Source: DSNY01 sp964539745 (GTDB lineage Bacteria > Pseudomonadota > Gammaproteobacteria > Burkholderiales > Burkholderiaceae_F). Taken from it: a stretch of 64,000 bases of DNA. Under the pieces are notes generated by a model. That model made no database searches. It had not been told where the DNA came from and saw nothing but the letters and a program-made list of their open reading frames with translations. The translations under genes were made by a program, and so were the position numbers. Where the stretch lies: contig CAZIJU010000003.1 in assembly GCA_964539745.1 (NCBI GenBank), positions 1 to 64,000 on the forward strand, read 5' to 3'. Within the stretch, counting starts at the first letter, position 1. Each line of letters begins with the position of its first letter. This document shows, piece after piece, positions 44,165 through 53,572 of the stretch.

Positions 44165-45724
44165 ATGACCCGGCTCGCCGATCTCGTCGATGCTTCGACG
44201 CGCGCCGCGCAGACCGCGAGCCGGCTCGGCAAGCGCGACGCAATCGCCGCCTGCCTGCGAGCAGCCGCGCCCGAAGAGGTCGAAATCGCGGTCGCCCTTC
44301 TTTCCGGCGAGGCGCGGCAGGGCCGGCTCGGCATCGGCTACGCGACGCTGCGCGAACTGCGCGGCGGCGGCGCCGCGGCGCCCTCGCTCGCGCTGCGCGA
44401 AGTCGACGACGCGCTCGCGCGCATCGCCGCGACGAAAGGCAAGGGCTCGGCCGCCGAGCGCGGCGCGCTGCTTGCCGCACTGTTTGCCCGCGCCACGCGC
44501 GCCGAGCAGGATTTCCTCGTGCGGCTGCTCGCCGGGGAACTGCGGCAGGGCGCGCTCGAAGGCGTGATGATCGAGGCGATCGCCGCCGCGGCAGGCGTCG
44601 CCGTCGCCGACGTGCGGCGCGCGGCGATGTTCGCCGGCGATCTCGGCGCGGTCGCGCGCGCGGCGCTCACCGCAGGCGCGGCGGGGCTCGCGCGCTTTGC
44701 GATCGAGCTGCAGCGGCCCGTGCAGCCGATGCTCGCGCAGCCGGCCGAGGACATCGCGGACGCACTCGCGCGGCTCGGCACCGCCGCGCTCGAATGGAAG
44801 CTCGACGGCGCACGCGTTCAGGTCCACAAGGCGGGCGGCGAGGTGCGCGTGTTCACCCGCAACCTGAACGAAGTCACCGCCGCGGTGCCGGAGATCGTCG
44901 AAGCGGTGCGCGCCGCACCCGCGCGCGAGCTGATCCTCGATGGCGAAGCGATCGCACTCGCCGCGGACGGTGCGCCGCAGCCGTTCCAGGTCACGATGCG
45001 CCGCTTCGGCCGCAAGCTCGACGTCGACGCGCTGCGCGCCGAACTGCCGCTCGCGGCGTTTTTCTTCGACGTGCTCAGGCGCGACGGCGAATCGCTCGTC
45101 GACCGGCCGGCGCGCGAGCGCTTCGCCGCGCTGGCCGATACGCTGCCGGGCGCGCTCGTCGTGCCGCGGCTCGTCACGAGCGACGCAGCGGCTGCGCAGG
45201 CGTTCGACGCGGACGCGCTCGCGCGCGGCCACGAAGGCGTGATGGCGAAAGCGCTCGACGCGCCGTACGAAGCCGGCAGCCGCGGCGCCGCGTGGCTTAA
45301 GGTCAAGCGCGCGCACACGCTCGATCTCGTCGTGCTCGCCGCCGAATGGGGCCACGGGCGAAGACGCGGGTGGCTGTCGAACCTGCATCTCGGCGCGCGC
45401 GGTGCGGCGGAGAACGCGTTCGTGATGCTCGGCAAGACGTTCAAGGGGCTGACCGACGAGTTGCTCGAATGGCAGACGCGCGAGTTGCTCGCGCGCGAGA
45501 TCGGCCGCGACGATTACACCGTGTACGTGCGGCCGGAACTCGTCGTCGAGATCGCGTTCAACGACCTGCAGGCGAGCCCGCAGTACCCGGGCGGGCTCGC
45601 CTTGCGCTTCGCGCGCGTCAAGCGCTATCGGCCCGACAAACGCGCCGAAGACGCCGACACGATCGACGCGGTGCGCGCGCTCTACGCGACGCAGCTTCGG
45701 CGCAGAATGGAACCGGCTGAGTGA
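44165..45724 (+). CDS. ATP-dependent DNA ligase
   Basis: A 519-residue ligase of the archaeal/actinobacterial LigB-like type. An N-terminal DNA-binding domain (about 1-180, with LSGEARQGRLGIGYATLREL) precedes the nucleotidyltransferase domain with motif I EWKLDGARVQVHK (K212), motif III ELILDGEAIAL, motif IV GHEGVMAK and motif V AWLKVKR. A C-terminal OB-fold ends in the VVEIAFNDLQASP and RFARVKRYR segments. Bacteria use NAD ligase for replication; such ATP ligases are accessory and act in repair. It stands alone and divergent from the LuxR regulator. Confidence 0.92.
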   Translation: MTRLADLVDASTRAAQTASRLGKRDAIAACLRAAAPEEVEIAVALLSGEARQGRLGIGYATLRELRGGGAAAPSLALREVDDALARIAATKGKGSAAERGALLAALFARATRAEQDFLVRLLAGELRQGALEGVMIEAIAAAAGVAVADVRRAAMFAGDLGAVARAALTAGAAGLARFAIELQRPVQPMLAQPAEDIADALARLGTAALEWKLDGARVQVHKAGGEVRVFTRNLNEVTAAVPEIVEAVRAAPARELILDGEAIALAADGAPQPFQVTMRRFGRKLDVDALRAELPLAAFFFDVLRRDGESLVDRPARERFAALADTLPGALVVPRLVTSDAAAAQAFDADALARGHEGVMAKALDAPYEAGSRGAAWLKVKRAHTLDLVVLAAEWGHGRRRGWLSNLHLGARGAAENAFVMLGKTFKGLTDELLEWQTRELLAREIGRDDYTVYVRPELVVEIAFNDLQASPQYPGGLALRFARVKRYRPDKRAEDADTIDAVRALYATQLRRRMEPAE

Positions 45725-45740
45725 TCAAGGCGGGATGTCT

Positions 45741-45824
45741 TTATCGCAGCCGCTCGCAGGCGCGGCGCAGTGCGGTCATCTTGCCGATGCCGGGCGGCCC
45801 GGTGAGCAGCAGCAGCGGGTTCAC
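45741..45824 (-). pseudogene. Remnant of a P-loop NTPase (THEP1-like N-terminus)
   Basis: A GTG-started frame of 27 residues contains LLLLTGPPGIGKMTALRRAC and ends ERLR-stop. That is the first strand, Walker A and first helix of a nucleoside-triphosphatase such as THEP1, with nothing after. It follows the M28 peptidase gene by 27 bp on the same strand, so a full gene may once have ended that operon. The GKM where GKT is expected suggests decay. Confidence 0.55.
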
Positions 45825-45851
45825 TTGCGTTCCCGATGAAACCAGCCGGCA

Positions 45852-46733
45852 TCACCACGCGGCCGGTTCGTTGCCAGCGAGCATCGCGAGCGCGCCGGCG
45901 AGCCCTTCGACCACGCGCGCCATGCGCGCGTAGTCGAGCTTCTCGGGTGTGTCGGTCGCGCGGTGGTAGTGCGGGTAGCGGTAGAAGGCGGTGTCGGTGA
46001 CCATCACGGCGCGATAACCCTCGCGCCAGAACGAAAGCTGGTCGCTCCACGACACGCCGGGGACGAGCGCGGGGCTGGCGAGCGATTCGGCCGGGAAGTC
46101 GGACGCCGATCTGAACGCGCGCGCGACCTCGCGCAGCGCGCGCTGTGAGCGCAGGTTCGACACGAAGCCGATGAAGTTGCCCGCTGAGGGATAAAAGAAG
46201 CGCAGCAGCGGCGGATACTCCTGGCTGCCGGGCGCGTCGCTGTAGCAGCCGAGCATTTCGAGCGAGAGCATCACGCGGATATCGTCGCCGCGGGCGCGCG
46301 CGGCGCGCGCGTAGACGCGGCTGCCCATCTCGCCCCAGTAAAAAAACGGCGGCTCCTCGTTGACGAAGGCGACCAGCTTCACCGTGCGCGCGCAGCGTGC
46401 ATCGCGCAACGCGCGCGCGATCTCGATCAGCGCCGCCACGCCGCTGGCGTTGTCGTCGGCGCCGGGCGAACCGGGCACCGTGTCGTAGTGCGCGCCGGCG
46501 AGCACGATCTCGGCGCCGCGCGCGCCGCCCGGCACCGCGACTTCGAGGTTCGACGACGCAATGCCTTCGGCGACGTAGGTCTGCCGTGCGACCTCGTAGC
46601 CGAGCCCCGCCAGTTCGCCGGCGATGTACGCCTCGGCCGCGTGCAGCGCCTGCGGCCGCCCGACATGGCGCTCGCCGATTCCGAGCGCGAGCGTCACGAC
46701 GTGGCGGCGGAGACGGGATGCGAGATCGGACAT
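45852..46733 (-). CDS. M28 family zinc peptidase
   Basis: A 293-residue aminopeptidase of the M28 family. Zinc ligands and catalytic residues are seen in LAGAHYDTVPGSPGADDNAS (His and Asp), FVNEEPPFF (the two Glu), the VMLSLEMLG strand and the C-terminal HYHRATDTPEKLDY (last His). No signal peptide is visible, so it may be cytoplasmic, unlike many M28 enzymes. The start is the ATG at 46733. It lies 78 bp downstream of the isochorismatase gene on the same strand. Confidence 0.85.
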   Translation of the reverse strand: MSDLASRLRRHVVTLALGIGERHVGRPQALHAAEAYIAGELAGLGYEVARQTYVAEGIASSNLEVAVPGGARGAEIVLAGAHYDTVPGSPGADDNASGVAALIEIARALRDARCARTVKLVAFVNEEPPFFYWGEMGSRVYARAARARGDDIRVMLSLEMLGCYSDAPGSQEYPPLLRFFYPSAGNFIGFVSNLRSQRALREVARAFRSASDFPAESLASPALVPGVSWSDQLSFWREGYRAVMVTDTAFYRYPHYHRATDTPEKLDYARMARVVEGLAGALAMLAGNEPAAW

Positions 46734-46811
46734 GATGCGACCGTGCGCCGCGGCAGGGTCTCGGCACACCGGGTCAGCGCGCATGTAAGCGGCGCCTGGC
46801 GGCCGAGCGGG

Positions 46812-47366
46812 TCAGAGCGATTTGACCAGCGCCAGCACCTCGCGAAAGCGCGCATCGGTGGCGTCGCCGGTCCACTCGTAGAGCACGGTTTCGGTGCCGG
46901 CGAGCAGGCAGCCGGCGCGCTCCAGCCGGCGCAGCGCGAACTCGCGGTCGTCGCGCCGCACGCCGCGCGAGCCGACGGCGTCGGTGACGATGCAGACGTC
47001 GAGGCCGATCGCGCGCAGGCCGAGGGCGGTCTGCAGCACGCACACGTGCGCTTCCATGCCGGTCATCACGATCGTGCGGCGGCCGGTGCGCTGCACGCGC
47101 GCGATGAACTCGGGATGGCCGGTCGCGCCGAACGAAGTCTTCACGAAGATTTCGTCGGCCGCGAACTGCGCGCGCAGCGGCTCGATCACCGGGCCGATCT
47201 GGTGCGGGCAGTGCTCGGTCAGCAGTTTCGGCACGCCGAACAGCTTCGCCGCGGCGAGCAGCGCGTCGGTGCGCCGGATCACCGATTCGTGATCGGCGAT
47301 GTGCGGCGCGAGCTTGCTCTGGATGTCGATGACGAGCAGCGCCGAGCGGTCGCGGGTGATCTGCAT
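46812..47366 (-). CDS. Isochorismatase-family cysteine hydrolase
   Basis: A 184-residue cysteine hydrolase. The triad is visible: Asp in ALLVIDIQSKLA, Lys in IFVKTSFGATGHP and Cys in GMEAHVCVLQTALGL (about residue 113). The order and length match the YcaC/nicotinamidase-like branch. The start lies 2 bp after the stop of the HpaB-like gene, so the two are tightly coupled. Substrate: some amide or a chorismate-like ester, not readable here. Confidence 0.88.
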   Translation of the reverse strand: MQITRDRSALLVIDIQSKLAPHIADHESVIRRTDALLAAAKLFGVPKLLTEHCPHQIGPVIEPLRAQFAADEIFVKTSFGATGHPEFIARVQRTGRRTIVMTGMEAHVCVLQTALGLRAIGLDVCIVTDAVGSRGVRRDDREFALRRLERAGCLLAGTETVLYEWTGDATDARFREVLALVKSL

Positions 47367-47368
47367 GG

Positions 47369-48970
47369 TTACTTCACCAGTGGATGGACAGGAGCCGGCG
47401 CTTCGTCGCGCGCCGCCCGCGCAGGCGATGGCAGCGCAACGCTCTGCACCGCCGGCAGCTCGACCATCTGGCAGCCGGCCACGCAGCAACGGCCCGGCTG
47501 GCGGTTGCGCACGATCTTGCGCGTTTCGTCGGCCAGTACGCCGCGGTCGAGCAGCCGCTCGACGAGATCGACCTTGTTGCCGAGCGGATAGTTGCGCCAG
47601 ATCTCGGTTTTCATCGCGTCGGGCGAGCCGCCGCCGTGCAGGCTGATCAGCGAGTACCAGCCGCCCTGATACGAGGCGGTCAGGTCTTCGATGAAGCGCG
47701 CGACCTCGATGCGCTTCTCGTACGGGATGTCGCTGCGTGCGGTCAGCACTTCCGACAGCCGCCCCGCGGTCGCCGGGTTGTGGTCTTCGTCGGGTCCCGG
47801 CAGCGCGACGATCAGCCCGCCCGACACTCCGTGCGCGAGGCGGTGCATGTCGTAGATCTGCGTGGCGAGCAGGAGCTTGCCGATGTTCGCGAACACCGGT
47901 TCGGGCGCGATGTTGCCGGCGGGGCTGCGTTCGCCGTACACGGACGCCGCGACCCCGCAGGCGTAGAAGCCCTCGACGATCTTGATCAGCTCGACCATCG
48001 ATTCGCGCACGCCGTGATGGCGGTCGAGATCGAGGCCGTTGGCTTCGATCATCAGCGCGCCCGCGCCGATCAGCAGATCGCCGAAGCCCGCACGCGCGCC
48101 GATGCAGGTCTGCCGATGCTGGCTCGTGTAGTGGTAGAGCGTGTGGGCGACTGCGTCCGATTCGCCGGCAAGGAACACGCGCTCCCACGGCACTTCGACG
48201 CGATCCAACAGGCACACGCCGGTCGTCTGCCCGTATTTGCCCGAGAACTTCGCCGCCGCTTCGCCGGGCCGGCCGGCGGGGCGCGCGACGATCGCGAGCC
48301 CCTTCGCGTCGACCGGCACCGCGCAGGCGACCGCGAACGCGGCATCGGCTTCGGTCATCGCGCGGCCGGGCAGCACCAGCAGTTCGTGCATGTACGGCGC
48401 GCCGGTGACGATCGCCTTCGTGCCCGAGATCACGAGGCCGCGCGCGTTGCGCTCGACGACGTGCACGTAGGTGTCGGGATTCGGCTGCCGCGAAGGCCGC
48501 AGCGAGCGGTCGCCCTTCGCGTCGGTCATCGCCGCGCCGAGCGTCAGGTCGTTCGCGTAGACGTGCGCGAGGTAGTTCTTCAGGCGCGCGTGGTAGTCGG
48601 TGCCGTGTTCGGCGTCGGTGGCGTGCGTGCCGTGATACAGCGCGTTTAATGCGTCGCCGCCGAGATAGCGCTGCGCGCAACCCGTCTCCTGGCAGACGAT
48701 GCGCACCGCTTCGAGCTTGTTCAGCAGATCGGCGGTCGTGTGCGTCAGCGCGATCATCCGGTTGACCGGCGCATCGAAGCCTTCGACGCGCGCCTGCATC
48801 AGCGGCGCGAGGTCCGCGTTCAACGCCAGCTCGTAGGTCTTCGCGATCGCCGCCACGCCGGGCGCGAGCCGCGGATCGTCGGCGACGTTGCCGACGCGTT
48901 CGCCGTCGACGTAGACGGTCGGCTTCAAGCGCCGCAGCGATTCGCGATAGGCGTCGGCGGACATCAGCAT
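47369..48970 (-). CDS. 4-hydroxyphenylacetate 3-hydroxylase / 4-hydroxybutyryl-CoA dehydratase family protein
   Basis: A 533-residue protein with the HpaB/AbfD fold. Family text includes LTLGAAMTDAKGDRSLRPSR, PDTYVHVVERNARGLVISGTK and FSGKYGQTTGVCLLDRVEVP. In clostridial 4-hydroxybutyryl-CoA dehydratase the Fe4S4 cluster uses Cys99, Cys103, His292 and Cys299. Here the matching region reads TGCAQRY (C98, with Tyr102 in the second place) and QHRQTCIGARAG (H285, Ala where Cys299 would fall). So the cluster is probably absent, and a flavin-dependent hydroxylase or other reaction is more likely. The C-terminus carries an extra RCCVAGC motif. A GGAG site precedes the ATG at 48970. It lies 28 bp after an MFS transporter gene and just before the isochorismatase-like gene. 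Confidence 0.8.
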   Translation of the reverse strand: MLMSADAYRESLRRLKPTVYVDGERVGNVADDPRLAPGVAAIAKTYELALNADLAPLMQARVEGFDAPVNRMIALTHTTADLLNKLEAVRIVCQETGCAQRYLGGDALNALYHGTHATDAEHGTDYHARLKNYLAHVYANDLTLGAAMTDAKGDRSLRPSRQPNPDTYVHVVERNARGLVISGTKAIVTGAPYMHELLVLPGRAMTEADAAFAVACAVPVDAKGLAIVARPAGRPGEAAAKFSGKYGQTTGVCLLDRVEVPWERVFLAGESDAVAHTLYHYTSQHRQTCIGARAGFGDLLIGAGALMIEANGLDLDRHHGVRESMVELIKIVEGFYACGVAASVYGERSPAGNIAPEPVFANIGKLLLATQIYDMHRLAHGVSGGLIVALPGPDEDHNPATAGRLSEVLTARSDIPYEKRIEVARFIEDLTASYQGGWYSLISLHGGGSPDAMKTEIWRNYPLGNKVDLVERLLDRGVLADETRKIVRNRQPGRCCVAGCQMVELPAVQSVALPSPARAARDEAPAPVHPLVK

Positions 48971-48998
48971 GGCGGCCTCCGTTGGTGTCTCGCGGACT

Positions 48999-50234
48999 CT
49001 ACTCCCGCGGCTTGGCCCGGACGAAGAAGCTCATCACCAGCCCGAACGCCGCAGCAGCAGCGAGCAGCCCGATGCCGCGGTCCCACGCACCCGCCAGATC
49101 GCCCGCCGCGCGGCCGCGATCGAGCACCCAGCCGACCCACGGCTGCAGGATGCCGGTGCCGAGAAAGATGCCGACGTTGACGACCGAGGTCGCGATGCCG
49201 GAGTACGCGGGCGGGTTCGCTTCCTTCGCGATCGTCCACGACAGCGTGAAGCCGGGAATCAGCAGCCCCATCAGCAGGAACCACGCGAGCGTGGCCCATT
49301 GCGGCCACTGCGCGTGAGCGAGCCACGGCAGCCACGACAGCGTGTACGCGAGCACGAAGATGCGCATCACGCCCTGCCGGCTCTTCAGCCGGTCCGAGAT
49401 CATGCCGATCGCGACCGACCCCACCGCCACGCCGAGCAGCAGCAGGCTCGCGTGCTGCGCGGCTTCGACGCGCGGCATGCCGCGGGTCTGCTGCAGATAC
49501 GGCACCGCCCACAGCCCGGCGAACGCGAGAAAGCTGCCGCCGACGCCGACGTTGACGAAGAAGGCCGGCCAGGTCGCCGGGTTCGCGAGCACGTGCGCGA
49601 GCGCGCGCATCCACGGCAGCCTCGCGGTCGTCGCCGGCGCCGCGTGCACCGGCGGATAACCCAGCTCCTCGGGGCGATCGCGCACGCGCAGCCAGGTCGC
49701 GATCGCCAGCAGCGCCGACAGGATCGCGAGCGCGACGAACACGGTGCGCCACGACGCGAAGGTGACGATCCACGCGAGCGGCGCGCCGGCCGCGACCGCG
49801 CCGAGGTTGCCGGCGAACATCGTCACGCCGGCGAGTGTGGCGAAGCGGTCGGCCGGGAACCACACCGCCGACACCTTCAGGATCGCGATGAACGCGACCG
49901 ACACGCCGATGCCCACCAGCGTGCGGCCGACCGCGGCGATTTCCCATACCGGCGCGAGCGCGAACAGCAGCGAACCCGCCGCCGCGATCGCCGAGCCCGT
50001 CGCGAGGATCTTGCGCGGCCCGAGCGTGTCCGCGAGCACGCCGACCGGCACCTGCAGCAGCGTGTAGACGTAGAAGTACGTCGCCGCGAGCGTGCCCAGC
50101 ACCGCGCCGCTGATCGAAAACGCCTGCGTTAGCTCGCCCGCGATCGCCGCCGGCGCGGTGCGATGCACGAACGACAATACGAAGCTCGCGAGTGCGAGGC
50201 CGAAAACGATGCGGCGGGCTTGGACGAGGTTCAT
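48999..50234 (-). CDS. MFS transporter
   Basis: A 411-residue major facilitator with 12 hydrophobic segments. The loop 2-3 motif is GVLADTLGPRKILATG, with GRTLVGIGVSVAFIAILK in TM4, and the loop 8-9 signature is GMISDRLKSRQGVM. It heads the minus-strand operon MFS - HpaB-like - isochorismatase-like - M28, suggesting uptake of the compound those enzymes process. It is divergent from hutU across 118 bp, so it might also be co-regulated with histidine use. The real start is the ATG at 50234, since the upstream part of the frame is not coding. Confidence 0.88.
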   Translation of the reverse strand: MNLVQARRIVFGLALASFVLSFVHRTAPAAIAGELTQAFSISGAVLGTLAATYFYVYTLLQVPVGVLADTLGPRKILATGSAIAAAGSLLFALAPVWEIAAVGRTLVGIGVSVAFIAILKVSAVWFPADRFATLAGVTMFAGNLGAVAAGAPLAWIVTFASWRTVFVALAILSALLAIATWLRVRDRPEELGYPPVHAAPATTARLPWMRALAHVLANPATWPAFFVNVGVGGSFLAFAGLWAVPYLQQTRGMPRVEAAQHASLLLLGVAVGSVAIGMISDRLKSRQGVMRIFVLAYTLSWLPWLAHAQWPQWATLAWFLLMGLLIPGFTLSWTIAKEANPPAYSGIATSVVNVGIFLGTGILQPWVGWVLDRGRAAGDLAGAWDRGIGLLAAAAAFGLVMSFFVRAKPRE

Positions 50235-50309
50235 TGCGTGACCGGCTTGCCGCGATCGTAACGGCGGATCGCTCGGCGCGGTATCGTGTCCGCGACGGCA
50301 CGGAACCTC

Positions 50310-50315
50310 TACACT
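50310..50315 (+). promoter_or_regulatory. Candidate -10 box for the hut operon
   Basis: TACACT 37 bp upstream of hutU; an AGGAGG ribosome site follows at about 50340. No operator was recognised and no hutC gene lies in this window. Confidence 0.3.
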
Positions 50316-50352
50316 GCCGCCACGCGCCGGAACTTCCACGAGGAGGTGCGCG

Positions 50353-52032
50353 ATGACCGATCTTTCGACCCCGCGCCTCGTGCGCGCGCCCACGGGCACG
50401 CAGCTCGCCTGCCGCAACTGGCAGATCGAGGCCGCGTACCGGATGATCCAGAACAACCTCGATCCCGACGTGGCCGAACGGCCTGAGGATCTCGTCGTCT
50501 ACGGCGGCATCGGCAAGGCCGCGCGCAACTGGGCGTGCTTCGACGCAATTCTGAAGGCGCTGCGCGAACTGGCGCCGGACGAATCGCTGCTGGTGCAGTC
50601 GGGCAAGCCGGTCGCGGTGTTCCGCACGCACACGGACGCGCCGCGCGTGCTGATCGCCAACTCCAACCTCGTGCCGCGCTGGGCGACCTGGGAGCACTTC
50701 CACGAGCTGGACCGCAAGGGCCTGATGATGTTCGGCCAGATGACCGCGGGATCGTGGATCTACATCGGTTCGCAGGGCATCGTGCAGGGCACGCACGAGA
50801 CCTTCGTCGAGTTGGGCCGCCAGCATTACGGCGGCGACTGGTCGGGCAAGTGGATCCTCACCGCGGGGCTGGGCGGCATGGGCGGCGCGCAGCCGCTCGC
50901 CGCGGTGCTTGCCGGCGCGCATTGCATCGTCGTCGAATGCCAGGAGTCGCGCATCGACTTCCGCCTGCGCACGCGCTACGTCGACCACAAGGCGCGCACG
51001 ATCGACGAGGCGCTCGCGCTGCTGGCGCAGGCGAAGCAGCCGACCTCGATCGCGCTGCTCGGCAACGCCGCCGAGCTGATGCCGCGCTTCGTCGAGATCG
51101 CGCGTAACGGCGGTCCGCGCCCGAGCGCGGTGACCGACCAGACCTCGGCGCACGATCTCGTCAACGGCTATCTGCCGATCGGCTGGACCGTCGATCGCTG
51201 GCTCACCGCGCGCGCGGGTTCCGAAGAAGACCGCAAGGCGCTCGTGCGCGCGGCCGCGCAATCCTGCGCGGTGCACGTGCGCGCGATGCTCGACTTCCAC
51301 GCGCTGGGCGTGCCGACGATCGACTACGGCAACAACATCCGCCAGGTCGCGCTCGACGAAGGCGTGCGCAACGCCTTCGATTTCCCCGGCTTCGTGCCGG
51401 CGTGCATCCGACCGCTGTTCTGCGAAGGCAAGGGGCCGTTCCGCTGGGTCGCGCTGTCGGGCGACCCCGAGGACATCTATCGCACCGACGCGAAGATCAA
51501 GGAACTCTTTCCGAAGAACCGCCCGCTGCACCGCTGGCTCGACCAGGCGCGCGAGCGCATCGCCTTCCAGGGACTGCCCGCGCGCATCTGCTGGCTTGGC
51601 CTGGGCGAGCGGCATCGCGCGGGGCTCGCGTTCAACGAGATGGTGCGCAAGGGTGAATTGAAGGCGCCGATCGTGATCGGCCGCGACCACCTCGACAGCG
51701 GTTCGGTGGCGAGCCCCAACCGCGAAACCGAAGCGATGCGCGACGGCTCCGACGCGGTGTCCGACTGGCCGGTTCTCAACGCGCTCGTGTCGACGGCCGG
51801 CGGCGCGACCTGGGTCAGCTTCCATCACGGCGGCGGTGTGGGCATGGGTTATTCGCAGCACGCGGGTGTCGTGATCGTCTGCGACGGCACGAAGGAAGCC
51901 GACGCTCGGCTCGAACGCGTGCTGTGGAACGACCCGGCGCTCGGCGTCGTGCGGCACGCGGATGCCGGCTACGAACGTGCGCTCGAAACCGCGCGCAAGT
52001 TTGGCTTGAAGACGCCCGGGATCGAGCTCTGA
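50353..52032 (+). CDS. hutU: Urocanate hydratase HutU
   Basis: A 559-residue urocanase converting urocanate to imidazolonepropionate. Signatures include NNLDPDVAERPEDLVVYGG, the NAD loop TAGLGGMGGAQPLA, and the C-terminal WVSFHHGGGVGMGYSQHAGV. Length is normal for the family (550-560). It opens a four-gene hut operon, order hutU-hutH-hutG-hutI, with small gaps or overlaps, that takes histidine to glutamate, formamide and ammonia. A GGAGG site lies 5 bp from the ATG. Confidence 0.97.
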   Translation: MTDLSTPRLVRAPTGTQLACRNWQIEAAYRMIQNNLDPDVAERPEDLVVYGGIGKAARNWACFDAILKALRELAPDESLLVQSGKPVAVFRTHTDAPRVLIANSNLVPRWATWEHFHELDRKGLMMFGQMTAGSWIYIGSQGIVQGTHETFVELGRQHYGGDWSGKWILTAGLGGMGGAQPLAAVLAGAHCIVVECQESRIDFRLRTRYVDHKARTIDEALALLAQAKQPTSIALLGNAAELMPRFVEIARNGGPRPSAVTDQTSAHDLVNGYLPIGWTVDRWLTARAGSEEDRKALVRAAAQSCAVHVRAMLDFHALGVPTIDYGNNIRQVALDEGVRNAFDFPGFVPACIRPLFCEGKGPFRWVALSGDPEDIYRTDAKIKELFPKNRPLHRWLDQARERIAFQGLPARICWLGLGERHRAGLAFNEMVRKGELKAPIVIGRDHLDSGSVASPNRETEAMRDGSDAVSDWPVLNALVSTAGGATWVSFHHGGGVGMGYSQHAGVVIVCDGTKEADARLERVLWNDPALGVVRHADAGYERALETARKFGLKTPGIEL

Positions 52033-52039
52033 AGGCGCG

Positions 52040-53572
52040 ATGCGCACGCTCAGCCCCGGCCGCCTGACGCTTGCCGACCTGCGCACGCTCGCCGGGCGCT
52101 TCGAGCCGGTCGCGCTCGATCCTGCGTGCCTTGCCGGCATCGAAGCGAGCGCGCAAGCCGTCGCGCGCATCGTCGCGCGCGGCGGTCCCGCCTACGGCAT
52201 CAACACGGGCTTCGGCAAGCTCGCGCGCGTGCGCATCGCCGACGACCGGCTCGCGCAACTGCAGACCAACCTCGTTCGCTCGCACGCGGTCGGCGTGGGT
52301 CCGCTGCTCGACGACGACACGGTGCGGCTCGTGCTGCTGCTGAAGATCGCTTCGCTCGCGCGCGGCTACTCGGGCGTGCGGCCTGCGGTGATCGATGCGC
52401 TGCTCGCGCTCTACAACGCGCAGATCCTGCCATGCATCCCGTCGCAGGGATCGGTCGGCGCCTCCGGCGATCTCGCGCCGCTCGCGCATCTGGCCTTGCC
52501 GCTGATCGGCGAAGGCGAGGTGCGCGTCGACGGCCGCGTGCTGCCGGCCGCGCAGGCGCTGCGCGACGCGGGCATCGCGCCGCTCGCGCTCGAAGCGAAG
52601 GAGGGGCTCGCGCTGCTCAACGGCACGCAGGTGTCGACCGCCATCGCGCTGCGCGGGTTGCTGCGCGCCGAGCAGGTGTTCGCCGCGGCGGTGGTCGCCG
52701 GCGCGCTGTCGGTCGACGCGGCCAAGGGCTCCGATGATCCGTTCGACGATCGCATCCAGAAGCTGCGCGGCCACGCGGGGCAGATCGAGGTCGCGCGGCT
52801 TTATCGCGAGCTGCTCGCGGGCAGCGCGATCCGCGCGTCGCATCGCTACGGCGACGACCGCGTGCAGGACCCCTATTCGCTGCGCTGCCAGCCGCAGGTG
52901 ATGGGCGCGTGCCTGGAACTGATCCGCAACGCCGCGGCCACGCTGCTGACCGAAGCGAACGCGGTATCCGACAACCCGCTCGTGTTCGCCGCCGACGGCG
53001 CCGTGCTGTCGGGCGGCAACTTCCACGCCGAGCCGGTCGCCTTCGCCGCCGACACGCTCGCGCTCGCGATCGCCGAGGTCGGTGCGCTGTCCGAGCGGCG
53101 CATCGCGCTGCTGATCGACGCGACGCTGTCCGGGCTGCCGCCTTTCCTCGTGAAGGTGGCGGGCATCAACTCGGGTTTCATGATCGCGCACGTGACCGCG
53201 GCGGCGCTCGCGAGCGAGAACAAGACGCTCGCGCATCCGGCGAGCGTCGATTCGCTGCCGACCTCGGCGAACCAGGAGGACCACGTCAGCATGGCGACCT
53301 TCGCCGCGCGCAAGCTGGCGGATCTGGCACTGAACGTCCGGCACATCATCGCGATCGAGCTGCTCGCCGCCGCGCAGGGCATCGACTTCCATCGTCCGCT
53401 CAGAAGCTCGGCGGCGCTCGAAGAAGCGCACGCGATGATCCGCGCGCGCGTACCGCACTACGCGCAGGACCGCGCGTTCGCCGCCGACATCCGCGCGGTC
53501 GAGCAGTTAATCGACGCCGACGCGTTCACCGCGTACGCGCGCGGCGTGCTGCCTTCGTGGAATCCGCAGTGA
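52040..53572 (+). CDS. hutH: Histidine ammonia-lyase HutH
   Basis: A 510-residue histidase. The self-formed MIO cofactor comes from A141-S142-G143 in GSVGASGDLAPLAHL. Other family text is YGINTGFGKLA, RYGDDRVQDPYSLRC and EPVAFAADTLALAI. It removes ammonia from histidine to give urocanate. It starts 7 bp after hutU and its stop overlaps the hutG start by 4 bases (GTGA). Confidence 0.97.
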   Translation: MRTLSPGRLTLADLRTLAGRFEPVALDPACLAGIEASAQAVARIVARGGPAYGINTGFGKLARVRIADDRLAQLQTNLVRSHAVGVGPLLDDDTVRLVLLLKIASLARGYSGVRPAVIDALLALYNAQILPCIPSQGSVGASGDLAPLAHLALPLIGEGEVRVDGRVLPAAQALRDAGIAPLALEAKEGLALLNGTQVSTAIALRGLLRAEQVFAAAVVAGALSVDAAKGSDDPFDDRIQKLRGHAGQIEVARLYRELLAGSAIRASHRYGDDRVQDPYSLRCQPQVMGACLELIRNAAATLLTEANAVSDNPLVFAADGAVLSGGNFHAEPVAFAADTLALAIAEVGALSERRIALLIDATLSGLPPFLVKVAGINSGFMIAHVTAAALASENKTLAHPASVDSLPTSANQEDHVSMATFAARKLADLALNVRHIIAIELLAAAQGIDFHRPLRSSAALEEAHAMIRARVPHYAQDRAFAADIRAVEQLIDADAFTAYARGVLPSWNPQ

